NCBI RefSeq assembly: GCF_000687935.1
Contig: NZ_JHZZ01000001.1
Location: 3,420,001 to 3,484,000, forward strand
Direction: 5' to 3'
Source of the DNA: Polaribacter sp. Hel_I_88
GTDB lineage: Bacteria; Bacteroidota; Bacteroidia; Flavobacteriales; Flavobacteriaceae
DNA: 64,000 nucleotides
The translations under genes were made by a program, and so were the position numbers. Positions 10,306-18,547 of the stretch are shown here, in pieces. How positions within the stretch are numbered: the stretch's first letter is position 1; every line of letters starts with the position of its first letter. The notes under the pieces were generated by a model. That model was not told the origin of the DNA, ran no database searches, and saw only the letters and a program-made list of their open reading frames with translations.

Positions 10306-10435
10306 GTGTCATTGTGTGTCAAGGTGTGCCAAGGTGTTTCAGGATGTTTCATCTTGTGTCATGCTGTGTCAGGCTGTGTCAAACTGTGTCAATTCGTTTC
10401 AGAAGGTTTCAATACGTGTCAACCTGTGTCAAGTG
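10306..10435. repeat. 13-unit direct repeat with exact 10-bp period (GTGTCA)
   Basis: GT(G/T)TC or one-base variants recur at 10306, 10316, 10326 and so on to 10426 with no spacing error; the next base is A in every unit. The other four bases of each unit vary (often ending in T). The array is G/T rich on the plus strand, against an AT-rich background, and ends 64 bp before the DUF6266 start. A 10-bp step places every conserved pentamer on about the same face of the helix, so a cooperative binding site or an intrinsically curved or single-strand-prone leader is plausible. The overlapping plus-strand ORF is only a by-product. Confidence 0.85.
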
Positions 10436-10498
10436 TTTGTTTGTTAGATTTTTAGCACTTAGCTTTGACCATTATAAACCATTAAAAACATATACATT

Positions 10499-11140
10499 AT
10501 GGCAACATTTGAAAAAGGCATACTTGGCGGATTTTCTGGCAAAGTAGGCAACGTAGTAGGCTCTCGATGGAGAGGTAAAAATGTAATGCGTAGTTTACCT
10601 CAGCGTGGTAACTACACACCTTCTGACAAACAAGAAGAGCAGCGCGAAAAATTTAAAACCGTAATTGGTTTTTTAAGTCCGCTGACAGACATTTTAAATC
10701 TCTATTTTGGGAAAACACAGGGCGATAAATCGCGTTATAATTTGGCAACTTCTTATCATTTAAAAAATGCGGTTGAAAGTACACCTTTGGGCATGGCCAT
10801 GGAATATGCCAAAGTATTGATTAGTAAAGGCGATTTACGAGGTATTGATGGCGGTACTGTTGCTGCAGCTGCAGCGCAAGTCCTTAATTTTACGTGGCAA
10901 GACAATAGTGGCCAAGGAAAAGCAACTGCCACAGATATGTTTATGGTAGTGGTATATGCACCCGATTTAGGGATGTATTACACCAATGTAGCCGTAGCTA
11001 CCAGAGATGCTTCCTCAGCAAGTGTTACTTTGCCCAATTATATGGCAAGTTTTGAAGTAGAGGTTTGGGCTTCTTTTAGCAAGCCTTCAACCAATTATGC
11101 AGCAAATAGTACCTATTTAGGTGCGGTTACTGTATTGTAA
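10499..11140 (+). CDS. DUF6266 family protein
   Basis: 213 residues from ATG at 10499. The N terminus, GILGGFSGKVGNVVGSRWRG then KNVMRSLPQR, is the hallmark of DUF6266, a family I know only from Bacteroidota and without assigned function. There is no signal peptide or membrane segment; the second half is rich in Ala, Thr and Val with likely beta structure. Base composition is clearly more GC-rich than neighbouring genes, which suggests transfer or separate history. The gene is isolated: hsdR runs away upstream and a small HTH gene faces it downstream. Directly upstream lies the 13-unit 10-bp repeat, which may control it. Confidence 0.85.
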   Translation: MATFEKGILGGFSGKVGNVVGSRWRGKNVMRSLPQRGNYTPSDKQEEQREKFKTVIGFLSPLTDILNLYFGKTQGDKSRYNLATSYHLKNAVESTPLGMAMEYAKVLISKGDLRGIDGGTVAAAAAQVLNFTWQDNSGQGKATATDMFMVVVYAPDLGMYYTNVAVATRDASSASVTLPNYMASFEVEVWASFSKPSTNYAANSTYLGAVTVL

Positions 11141-11432
11141 TAGTAGGCGTTTTTACAACGCATGCTATCCACAGGCTTTTAAAAAGCGTGTTTGCGTACC
11201 ACATGAAGATGTATTGCGTTAGCACGTTTTTGGTATGTTTACGATTGTGGTTATCCACTTTTTAACACAGTAAAATACGCCAACCATTGTCAAAAAGAAC
11301 CATTGCTACAAGTACATTACCTGCAGCAATATTCTTTTAAAAATACACATAGCTCCTTTGTTTGTTTGGTATGTTAAGGTTGATTTCTTAAGAGAAACCT
11401 CCATGGAATACCTGCTATAAAAACACATTGCG

Positions 11433-11693
11433 TTACTCCTTATTAAAGTTGCGGATGCTTTTTAAGAGTAGCATTTTATTCAATAAGCTTTTTGGAAACA
11501 TAGGGCTACAGCCTATTTTAACATCTATAATTTGGTGAGTTTTCCTGAGCCGAAACAGGGTGCTTCTACTAATGTTTAGATGTTTTAAGACTTCTTCTGT
11601 AGTAAGCCATTCTTCGTTTTTGATTAATTTTGCATCAATCTTTACATCTTTGTAAATGGATGTTGGTTTGGGTTGTTTTTTCTTTTTTTTCAT
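11433..11693 (-). CDS. Small helix-turn-helix (excisionase-type) DNA-binding protein
   Basis: 86 residues: a Lys-rich N terminus, then EEWLTTEEVLKHLNISRSTL, the winged-helix entry typical of MerR/excisionase-like HTH_17 proteins, then FRLRKTHQIIDVKIG forming the recognition helix and wing. Such proteins act as recombination directionality factors or small regulators on mobile elements. No integrase is nearby, so it could be a remnant of an element. Its 3' end faces the DUF6266 gene across 290 bp in which I see no gene or clear signal. Confidence 0.75.
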   Translation of the reverse strand: MKKKKKQPKPTSIYKDVKIDAKLIKNEEWLTTEEVLKHLNISRSTLFRLRKTHQIIDVKIGCSPMFPKSLLNKMLLLKSIRNFNKE

Positions 11694-11867
11694 ACTAGCT
11701 TTTTTTTAAGTTACATATATCTCTAACATAGAGTATATTACCTGCAATATAGTCATTTTTTTGTAACATGGTTTTTGGGAAGCTGGTTTGACTTTTTTAA
11801 TATGGTATTTGGATGTGCTTACTCTTGTGTGGGGGTGCTTTGTACTTCGTAATGATGGGTGTTGTTT

Positions 11868-12053
11868 TTTTTTCTTTGTTCTTTTCCATTGATGAAAAGA
11901 ACCAAAAATCTAGACTTATTTTAATTTTCTTGAATTCTACAAGCTATTACACTATCGTGTCCAGACCGTTCCACTACGTTGCACTCTTTGGACACTTAGC
12001 CGTTTCATACCTTTTGAATTGCTACGAAAATTAAAAATATGTCGGGTTGAGAT
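11868..12053. repeat. R2 element, copy a
   Basis: About 185 bp. A hairpin GTTCTTTTC/GAAAAGAAC (11878-11902, 7-nt loop CATTGAT) is followed by AAAATCTAGACTTATTTTAA, then a second inverted pair GTGTCCA/TGGACAC (11957-11995) and the tail TTTGAATTGCTACGAAAATT. Nearly the same sequence recurs at 12358, 14346 and 17611. Confidence 0.85.
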
Positions 12054-12357
12054 TGTAACTAAGCTTTTTACCTCTTAATTTTTTAAATACTCGTCATTGC
12101 GAGGCTTTTTTAGCCGCGGCAATCTGTTGGTGGTTACTTTCTGGTGTTTGTGTGGTTAACTGGGTGTGCTTACTGTTGTGTGCTTACTCGTGCGTAGGGT
12201 TGTTTCGTACCTCGCAATGACAGGCGTTATTATAAATTTAATAATGTTTTTAACAAAACTACCTGGATGCTCGTCATTGCGAGGCTTTTTCAGCCGCGGC
12301 AATCTGTTGGTTGTTACTTTCTGCTGTTTGTGTGGTTGATTGGTTTTGGTATACTTT

Positions 12358-12545
12358 TTTCTTTGTTCTTTTCCATTGATGAAAAGAACCAAAAATCTAG
12401 ACTTATTTTAATTTGCTTGAATTCTACAAGCTATTACACTACCGTGTCCAGACCGTTCCACTGCGTTGCACTCTTTGGACACTTAGCCGTTTCATACCTT
12501 TTGAATTACTACGAAAATTAAAAGTATGTCGGGTTGAGATTTAGA
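12358..12545. repeat. R2 element, copy b (inside an R1 unit)
   Basis: Same order of parts as copy a. It is preceded by an R1 left half (from 12269) and followed by a short R1 right end (AGCAATGACGGGC near 12561), so it appears inserted in, or to have replaced, the middle of an R1 unit. Confidence 0.85.
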
Positions 12546-13524
12546 TTATATAAACTTTACAGCAATGACGGGCTTTATTATAAATTCAATAATGTTTTTA
12601 ACAAAACTACCTGGATAATCGTCATTGCGAGGCTTTTTTAGCCGCGGCAATCTGTTGGTGGTTACTTTCTGGTGTTTGTGTGGTTGATTGGGTGTGCTTA
12701 CTGTTGTGTGCTTACTCTTGCGTGGGGTTGCTTCGTACCTCGCAATGACGGGCGTCGTTTTCACTAACAATAGCTTTTACTAACAAAAATAATTAAATAC
12801 TCGTCATTGCGAGGCTTTTTCAGCCGCGGCAATCTGTTGGTGGTTACTTTCTGGTGTTTGTGTGTTTGACTGGGGGTAGTTAACTAGGTGTGATTACTGT
12901 TGGTTGCTTACTCTTGCGCTTCTTTTTACAACATAGGCACATAGGGTATATCGTTTCTTATAAGGCGTTATTATAAATTCAATAATGTTTTTAACAAAAC
13001 TACCTGAATACTCCTCATTGTAAGGCTTTTTTAGCCGCGGCAATCTGTTAGTGGTTACTTTCTGGTGTTTGTGTGTTTTACTGGGTGTACTCACTGTTGT
13101 GTGCTTACTCTTGCATGGGATTGCCACGTCGTACCTCCTCGCAATGACAGATTCGGGTGGAGTTAGCAATGTGTGCTTACTCCCTCGTGGGGTTGCTTCG
13201 TACCTCGCAATGACGGCGTCGTTTTCACTAACAATAGCTTTTCCTTACAAAACTTCTTGAATACTCGTCATTGCGAGGCTTTTTCAGCCGTGGCAATCTG
13301 TTGGTTGTTACTTTCTGGTGTTTGTATGGTTCACTGTGTGTGCTTACTGTTGTGTAAATACTCTTGTGTAAGTTTGCCGCTTTTGCTTCATATTCTCGCA
13401 ACAGGCTACACCTCCTTGCGATAACAGATTCAAGTAAAATTAAATAAAGTTGATAATGGTATTAAAACAAAAGGGAAATTGTAAATATATAAAATGGCAG
13501 TAGTTATTAAGAAAAGGTACCTAG

Positions 13525-13606
13525 TGGGGAGAGCAGGATTCGAACCTGCGAAGACGTAGTCAACGGAGTTACAGTCCGTCCTCGTTGGCCGCTTGAGTAT
13601 CTCCCC
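13525..13606 (-). tRNA. tRNA-Tyr (GTA)
   Basis: Read on the minus strand, an acceptor stem GGGGAGA (13606-13600) pairs with TCTCCCC (13532-13526) with discriminator A. The anticodon loop holds CTGTAACTC between arms ACGGA and TCCGT, giving anticodon GTA. The T arm GCAGG-TTCGAATC-CTGC is perfect. A long variable arm makes it a type II tRNA of 82 nt, as expected for bacterial tRNA-Tyr. CCA is not encoded. It stands alone between R1 repeats; 13607-13890 holds no gene and presumably its promoter. Confidence 0.97.
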
Positions 13607-13890
13607 TTTGGTAAATATATAATGTTTATGAACGTACCTTTTTTTATACCTTTTTTGTTTTTATCAGACCAATATTGGGCTTTATAATTACAACTTCTTG
13701 ATTATGAACTAAATGATTTCGTTCCTTAAAATCCGTTGGTCTTTGTGATAAAAAACATTCTTTTTCTCAAAAAGGTTTGCGAATATACAAAGTTTTTAGA
13801 AATGTCCTAAACATCATAAAATTATTTTTTAGTTTTTTTCCGATGCTTTATGTAAGCATTTGTGTACTAGTTACTAACAAAAAAACTTAA

Positions 13891-14588
13891 ATACTTGTCA
13901 TTGCAAGGCTTTATTAGTTAAAGTAATATGTTTGGTAAAAGCTTTTTGCTGTTTGTGTGTTTAACTGGGTGTGCTCACTGTTGTTTGTTTACTCAAACGT
14001 GGGGTTGCTTCGTACCTCGCAATGACGAGCGTAGACTTTACTAACATTGAATTTCACTAACAAAACTACCTGAATACTTGTCATTGCGAGGCTTTTTTTA
14101 GCCGCGGCAATCTGTTGGTAAAGGCTTTCTGCTGTTTGTGTGGTATACTGGGTGTGCTTACTGTTGTTTGCTTACTCAAACGTGGGTTTGCTTCGTACCT
14201 CGCAATGACGAGCGTAGACTTTACTAACATTGAATTTCACTAACAAAACTACCTGAATACTCGTCATTGCAAGGCTTTTTCAGCCGCGGCAATCTGTTAG
14301 TTGTTAAATTCTGGTGTTTGTGTGTTTTACTGGGTGTGGTTTACTTTTTTCTTTGTTCTTTTCCATTGATGAAAAGAACCAAAAATCTAGACTTATTTTA
14401 ATTTTCTTGAATTCTACAAGCTATTACACTATCGTGTCCAGACCGTTACACTGCGTTTCACTCTTTGGACACTTAGCCGTTTCATACCTTTTGAATTGCT
14501 ACGAAAATTAAAAGTATGTCGGGTTTAAGATTTAGATTAAAGTTTGCCATATTTGCTTCGTATTCTCGCAACAGGCTACACCTTCTCG
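13891..14588. repeat. R1 repeat block 2
   Basis: Three R1 units start near 13891, 14075 and 14257, steps of 184 and 182 bp. The spacer TTTACTAACATTGAATTTC between consecutive units is conserved, so this is a true tandem array, not scattered insertions. The third unit is split by R2 copy c; its right half resumes near 14542 with TTGCTTCGTATTCTCGCAAC, a variant also seen at 13385. Confidence 0.88.
14346..14533. repeat. R2 element, copy c (inside an R1 unit)
   Basis: Same hairpin GTTCTTTTC/GAAAAGAAC and GTGTCCA/TGGACAC pair as copies a and b, with a few substitutions in the second loop. An R1 left half precedes it and an R1 right half follows. Confidence 0.85.
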
Positions 14589-14712
14589 CAATAAAGGTTG
14601 TTATTATAAATTCAACAATGTTTTTTAACGATACTTCCTCTAAAATTTATCGCTAATCTAAAAATACTACTGCCCATATTTTAATCTTTAGCTATCATTA
14701 AAAAAACAGCAT

Positions 14713-15144
14713 TCAACTCAATGTCTCTTCAATAATTTGACGATAATTATATTGAATACCTTTTGTAACTTTTGATTTGTCTTGATCAAATCCTGCTTCG
14801 GCTATTGAAAACATTTCAGAATTTTGCCCTCTTAAGTTTTTATCGCTCCATAGTATAATTTCTGTGATCATTGGTGCTAAAGCTATTCCCTTTTCTGTTA
14901 ACAAATAAATGTTTTCTTTTTGGTTGTTGGGTAATTTCTGTTTTGTAAGCAATTCGTTTGCTTCCAACCACTTTAATCTTGACGATAATATACCAGGCGC
15001 TATTTTTTCAGGAGATATGGAAAAATCCTTAAAAGTCTTCTTTCCTTGAAGCAACATATCTCTTATGATGAGTAAAGACCATTTATCACCCACAATATCT
15101 AACGTAGAAGCAATTGGACAACCTGATCTAAAAATATTTGACAT
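14713..15144 (-). CDS. HxlR family transcriptional regulator
   Basis: 143 residues. The winged-helix HxlR signature is complete: CPIASTLDIVGDKWSLLIIR near residue 9, then ISPGIL-like SSRLKWLEANELL, with a basic wing. HxlR proteins are small repressors or activators, often sensing electrophiles or redox stress via the conserved N-terminal Cys (here Cys9). It is divergent from the SDR operon starting at 15224. Two matching 15-bp inverted half-site sequences lie in the 79-bp gap, pointing to control of both directions. Confidence 0.92.
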   Translation of the reverse strand: MSNIFRSGCPIASTLDIVGDKWSLLIIRDMLLQGKKTFKDFSISPEKIAPGILSSRLKWLEANELLTKQKLPNNQKENIYLLTEKGIALAPMITEIILWSDKNLRGQNSEMFSIAEAGFDQDKSKVTKGIQYNYRQIIEETLS

Positions 15145-15150
15145 TTTTTA

Positions 15151-15205
15151 CTATTGTTTTAGTAGTAATAAAATAATTTAATTACTTTTGCTACTGATTT
15201 AATAG
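15151..15205. promoter_or_regulatory. Divergent operator pair and promoter between hxlR-type and SDR genes
   Basis: CTATTGTTTTAGTAG (15151-15165) and CTACTGATTTAATAG (15191-15205) are the same partial palindrome in opposite orientations, consensus CTATT-N5-AGTAG, with 40 bp between starts. The second is flanked by longer arms TTTTGCTA/TAGCAAAA (15186-15210). It overlaps TACTTTTG (15183-15190), a match to the Bacteroidota -7 box TAnnTTTG for the SDR operon. Likely HxlR binding sites. Confidence 0.65.
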
Positions 15206-15223
15206 CAAAAATAATATTTTTAA

Positions 15224-15991
15224 ATGAAACAGTCGCAACAAATTGTACTTATAACTGGAGGTAGCTCAGGAATTGGACTTGCTCTCGCTAAAAAGTTTAT
15301 GGAAAACGACAATACTGTAATCATTACAGGTCGTAACTTGTCCAAATTGAAAGCGGTTCAAAAGGCCTTTCCAAAAATCCATATATATCAAAATGATGTG
15401 ACAAATGATATAGAAGTCAAAATATTAGATGACAATATTCAAGAAAAATTTGGGGGCATTGATATTTTGATCAACAATGCAGGAATCATGAATTTGGTAA
15501 ATGCAGGAAACGAAAACAATGACTTGCAAAAACAAATGCAAGAAATTGAAATCAACTACAATTCGCCAATTCGATTATTACATTACTTTTTACCACAACT
15601 TAAAACAAGTAACAACGCAGTTCTTGTAAATGTTTCTTCGGGTTTAGCCTACGTACCCTTTGCACAAGCACCTGTATATTCAGGAACAAAATCGGCCTTG
15701 CATTTTTGGACCAAAGGGATACGACCACAACTAAAACCTTATCAAATAAAAGTAGTTGAGCTTTTGCCTCCTGTTGTAGACACCCCAATTTTTGACAATA
15801 TTGGTGCTCCAGAAAAAAGCAATTTTAACCCCATGCCTCCTAAAAAATTAGCCAAGCTGTTTTGGAAAGATTTTATAAAAGGAAAAGAAAAAATGACACC
15901 TGGGCTTTCTAATCAACTAAAATTGATGAGCAGGCTGACACCAAAGTTTATTTTTAATCAAATGAATAAACAACCCATTCCTAAAATATAA
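15224..15991 (+). CDS. Short-chain dehydrogenase/reductase
   Basis: 255 residues with a classical SDR layout: cofactor loop TGGSSGIG at residues 9-16, INNAGIM near 84, catalytic Ser in VNVSSG, and YSGTKSAL giving the YxxxK pair. It resembles the DltE-like branch of oxidoreductases. It uses NAD(P)H on an unknown carbonyl or alcohol in the cytosol. First gene of a three-gene operon with two small membrane proteins (gaps of 4 and 23 bp) under the divergent HxlR regulator, which suggests an inducible detoxification role. Confidence 0.92.
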   Translation: MKQSQQIVLITGGSSGIGLALAKKFMENDNTVIITGRNLSKLKAVQKAFPKIHIYQNDVTNDIEVKILDDNIQEKFGGIDILINNAGIMNLVNAGNENNDLQKQMQEIEINYNSPIRLLHYFLPQLKTSNNAVLVNVSSGLAYVPFAQAPVYSGTKSALHFWTKGIRPQLKPYQIKVVELLPPVVDTPIFDNIGAPEKSNFNPMPPKKLAKLFWKDFIKGKEKMTPGLSNQLKLMSRLTPKFIFNQMNKQPIPKI

Positions 15992-15995
15992 AATA

Positions 15996-16457
15996 ATGAA
16001 AAATGCAATCTCAATCATCGCCATAATAGGTATTGGCGCATTTATAGGTAACATGCTTAACATCGGGTTAAGTCACGCCGTCTATTGGCAATCGCTTGAC
16101 CCAATAGCATTTATGGATTTTTTTGCAATTGACTTTCCTTTATTACTGGTTCCAACTGTGGTTACACTTATGCCTGCATGGTTAGGAACGCTGTTTGTAT
16201 TTTTAAAAAACGATAAAAAATCAGAAGGCAGAAAGTACTGGAGGCTTGCATTTTTAGCTTTGACACTTACTATTATTCAAACTTCAATTTATCATTTACC
16301 TATAAACTTAGATTTTGTAGCACAAAAATATGATGTTACAACAGCAACAAACAAACTCAACGGCTGGGTAATTTCTCATTGGATAAGAATTGGTATAGCC
16401 ATTATTTCGGGTGTTTATGCCATCAAAGGTTTTCAACAATCAACAATAAATCAATAA
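15996..16457 (+). CDS. Small membrane protein, DUF1772/anthrone-oxygenase-like
   Basis: 153 residues with about four hydrophobic helices (near 5-25, 45-68, 80-98 and 128-146). The features AVYWQSLDP, FMDFFAIDFPLL and the late SHWIRI resemble DUF1772, a family that includes fungal anthrone oxygenases and bacterial membrane proteins found next to redox genes. The family match is from motif impression only. It starts four bases after the SDR stop, so it is co-expressed with it. Confidence 0.6.
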   Translation: MKNAISIIAIIGIGAFIGNMLNIGLSHAVYWQSLDPIAFMDFFAIDFPLLLVPTVVTLMPAWLGTLFVFLKNDKKSEGRKYWRLAFLALTLTIIQTSIYHLPINLDFVAQKYDVTTATNKLNGWVISHWIRIGIAIISGVYAIKGFQQSTINQ

Positions 16458-16480
16458 TAAATCAATAATAAATTAACAAC

Positions 16481-16993
16481 ATGGACAATTTTACAATTTT
16501 TAATCTACAAACAGTTGCAGCATTATTAATGGCATTCTTTGCCTTACGATGGTTTGTATTACCAAAGGTTTCTCACTTACCTATAAAAGAAGCATTAATA
16601 CCCTTTGTTTTTATACAAGGAATAAGATATTTAGGAATGATGTTTATGGTTGATCATCAAATTTATGATGAATTCCCTAAGGATGTAGCATTTACAATTG
16701 GTGTTTGGGATTATAGCGTCGCAATTTTAGCACTGATAACCACTTATGCTCTGAAAGTCAAGTGGAAATTTGCCATACCCCTTGTTTGGGTTTTCAATAT
16801 TTGGGGATTTGCAGATTTAATGACTGCATTGCCTAGAGCTTCAGCACTTGAGTTTTATAATTATGATATTGGTGGTATATGGTGGATGTCAATCATTGTA
16901 GGTCCTATAACCATCATAAGCCATATCTACATATTTATCAGACTATTTAAAAACCTTAAAAAGAAAGAAGTAGATAAATACGCAACAAAATGA
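16481..16993 (+). CDS. Small five-helix membrane protein
   Basis: 170 residues, strongly hydrophobic, with helices near 8-25, 38-55, 70-90, 97-115 and 130-155 and a Lys-rich C-terminal tail that should be cytosolic. I do not recognise the family. It follows the DUF1772-like gene by 23 bp, with a duplicated AATCAATAATA just before, and ends the operon. Its role is probably tied to the SDR and HxlR genes. Confidence 0.75.
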   Translation: MDNFTIFNLQTVAALLMAFFALRWFVLPKVSHLPIKEALIPFVFIQGIRYLGMMFMVDHQIYDEFPKDVAFTIGVWDYSVAILALITTYALKVKWKFAIPLVWVFNIWGFADLMTALPRASALEFYNYDIGGIWWMSIIVGPITIISHIYIFIRLFKNLKKKEVDKYATK

Positions 16994-17039
16994 ATATGAC
17001 ACTACTTTTCGTTTCGTTTATGGCTCCTTTGGTTGCTGT

Positions 17040-18240
17040 TGCGTGCTTTATTAGGTGTTCTGAATCTTGCGTGGGTTTGCTTTTGCTTCGTATTTAGCAA
17101 TAGGCTATACCTTGTAATGACAGACGTAATCTTAAAAAAAACTTATCACTAACAAAACTACTTAAAGACTAGTTATTGCAAGGCTTTATTAGCCAAAGTA
17201 ATCTATTGGTGAAGGCTTTCTGCTGTTTATGTGTTTTACTGGGTGTGCTTACTGTTGTTTGCTTACTCAAACGTGGGTTTGCTTTGTACCTCGCAATGAC
17301 AAGCGTAGACTTTACAAACATTGAATTTCACTAACAAAACTACCTGAATACTTGTCATTGCAAGGCTTTTTTAGCCTCGGCAATCTGTTTGGTTAAAGCT
17401 TTTTGCTGTTTGTGTGTTTTACTGGGAGTGCTTACTGTTGGTTGCTTACTCAAACGTGGGTTTGCTTCGTACCTCGCAATGACGGGCGTAGACTATATTA
17501 GCATTGGATTTTCACTAACAAAACTATTTGGATACTCGTCATTGCGAGGCTTTTTCAGCCGCGGCAATCTGTTAGTTAAGGCTTTTTGCTGTTTGTCCAC
17601 TCTTTGTTATTTGCTTTATTCTTTTCTTTTTTCCATTGATGAAAAAAGAAACAAAAAAATCTAGACTTATTTTAATTTGCTTGAATTCTACAAGCTATTA
17701 CACTATCGTGTCCAGACCGTTCCACTGCGTTGCACTCTTTGGACACTTAGCCGTTTCATACCCTTTGAATTGCTACGAAAATTAAAAGTATGTCAGGTTG
17801 AGATTGTAACTAAGCTTTTTACCTCTTAACTTTTTTAAATACTCGTCATTGCAAGGCTTTTTCAGCCGTGGCAATCTGTTGGTTGTTACTTTCTGCTGTT
17901 TGTGTGTTTTACTGGGTTTGGTTGACTGGGTGTTCTCACTGTTGTGTGCTTACTCTTACGTGGGTTTGCTTCGTACCTCGCAATGACGGGCGTAGACTTT
18001 ACTAACATTGAATTTCACTAACAAAACTACCTGAATACTCGTCATTGCGAGGCTTTTTCAGCCGCGTCAATCTGTTGGTGAAGGCTTTCTGCTATTTGTG
18101 TGTTTGACTGGGTGTGCTTACAGTTGTATGGTTGCTCTTACGTGGGTTTGCTTCGTACCTCGCAATGACGGGCGCTAACAAAACTACCTATATACTCGAC
18201 ATTGCAAGGCTTTTTCAGCCTTGTCAATCTGTTGGTTAAA
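17040..18240. repeat. R1 repeat block 3
   Basis: R1 units start near 17166, 17348, 17532, 17839, 18033 and 18193, the last truncated, after a right-half-only copy at 17040-17131. Steps are 182, 184 and about 190 bp, again with the spacer TTTCACTAACAAAACTACCT. The TCATTGCGAGGC/CCTCGCAATGAC ends are conserved. The block fills the stretch between the SDR operon and the minus-strand gene at 18548; no gene is credible. Confidence 0.88.
17611..17811. repeat. R2 element, copy d, with altered hairpin arms
   Basis: Same element as copies a-c, but the first hairpin is TTTCTTTTTTC/GAAAAAAGAAA (17623-17651). Both arms are longer and the terminal G-C pair has become T-A, while the loop CATTGAT is unchanged. 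This coordinated change supports a real RNA or single-strand hairpin. It follows an R1 left half from 17532. Confidence 0.85.
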
Positions 18241-18402
18241 ATGTAGTGCTTAGTGTTGCTTGTACTTGTTTATTATGCATTTTTTTAAAACAAAACCAAT
18301 CTTTTAGGTACGTGTTTCGTTGACAGGCTTTTATTATGTATTAAAAACTTTATAATTATTTTACATGAACTTTATTAAAATAAAAAATGGTTTTAATAAT
18401 TT

Positions 18403-18525
18403 GTTTTAATAGTTTATTTTTATAAAAGTTAAGTAGCATTTATACACATTAAACTTCTGCAAATCTTGCAAAATTAGAAGCTAAATAGGATAAAAAATAC
18501 GTATATAAATAAGTTATAGCCAATG
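18403..18525. repeat. Cassette-type intergenic element S1
   Basis: About 120 bp downstream of the minus-strand gene at 18548. It aligns with 23362-23475: TTTTAATAG then TATTTTTATA, TTAAACTTCTGCA, AAATTAGAA and TAAATAGGA in the same order and spacing. The left TTTATTT and right AAATAGG segments can pair. Probably the second form of the intergenic elements that separate single genes up to 27.4 kb. Confidence 0.65.
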
Positions 18526-18547
18526 CAAAAAAAATATCTGCTCTTTT

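Larger units (their letters stand above)
11808..13432. repeat. R1 repeat block 1 (about 183-bp units, palindromic ends)
   Basis: Complete or partial copies of one unit. A left end TCGTCATTGCGAGGCTTTTT is followed by AGCCGCGGCAATCTGTTGG, a T/G-rich middle, and a right end CGTACCTCGCAATGACG that is complementary to the left end. Left ends start near 12089, 12269, 12619, 12799, 13010 and 13262; right-half-only copies lie near 11810 and 13172. Units are about 140-150 bp with conserved spacers (AACAAAACTACCTG), giving a step of about 180 bp. Two copies are interrupted by or abut R2 elements. No gene is credible here; ORFs are by-products of the repeats. Confidence 0.9.

Noticed and set aside
10306-10435. 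CRISPR array
   Set aside because: The period is 10 bp with no spacers of 25-40 bp and no cas genes nearby.
10314-10547. 77-codon plus-strand ORF over the 10-bp array
   Set aside because: It is made of the repeat itself (Cys/Val/Ser-rich pattern), runs into the DUF6266 start in another frame, and has no protein-like composition.
13525-13606. tRNA-Tyr as the attachment site of an integrative element
   Set aside because: I found no repeat of the tRNA 3' end nearby and no integrase gene; only the small HTH protein hints at a mobile element.
11960-14470. Covariation inside the second R2 loop (C to A with G to T in copy c)
   Set aside because: The two positions are not part of a nested stem, so the paired change is probably chance.
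11813-14511. Several 65-90-codon ORFs with shared sequence (for example those containing SIDEKNQKSRLILI)
   Set aside because: They recur because they lie in R1 and R2 repeats, on both strands, with differing starts and ends. They are by-products of repeated noncoding DNA.
11808-18240. CRISPR or rRNA-type repeats for the R1 units
   Set aside because: The step of about 183 bp, palindromic ends and conserved middle exclude CRISPR. There is no rRNA similarity that I can see.
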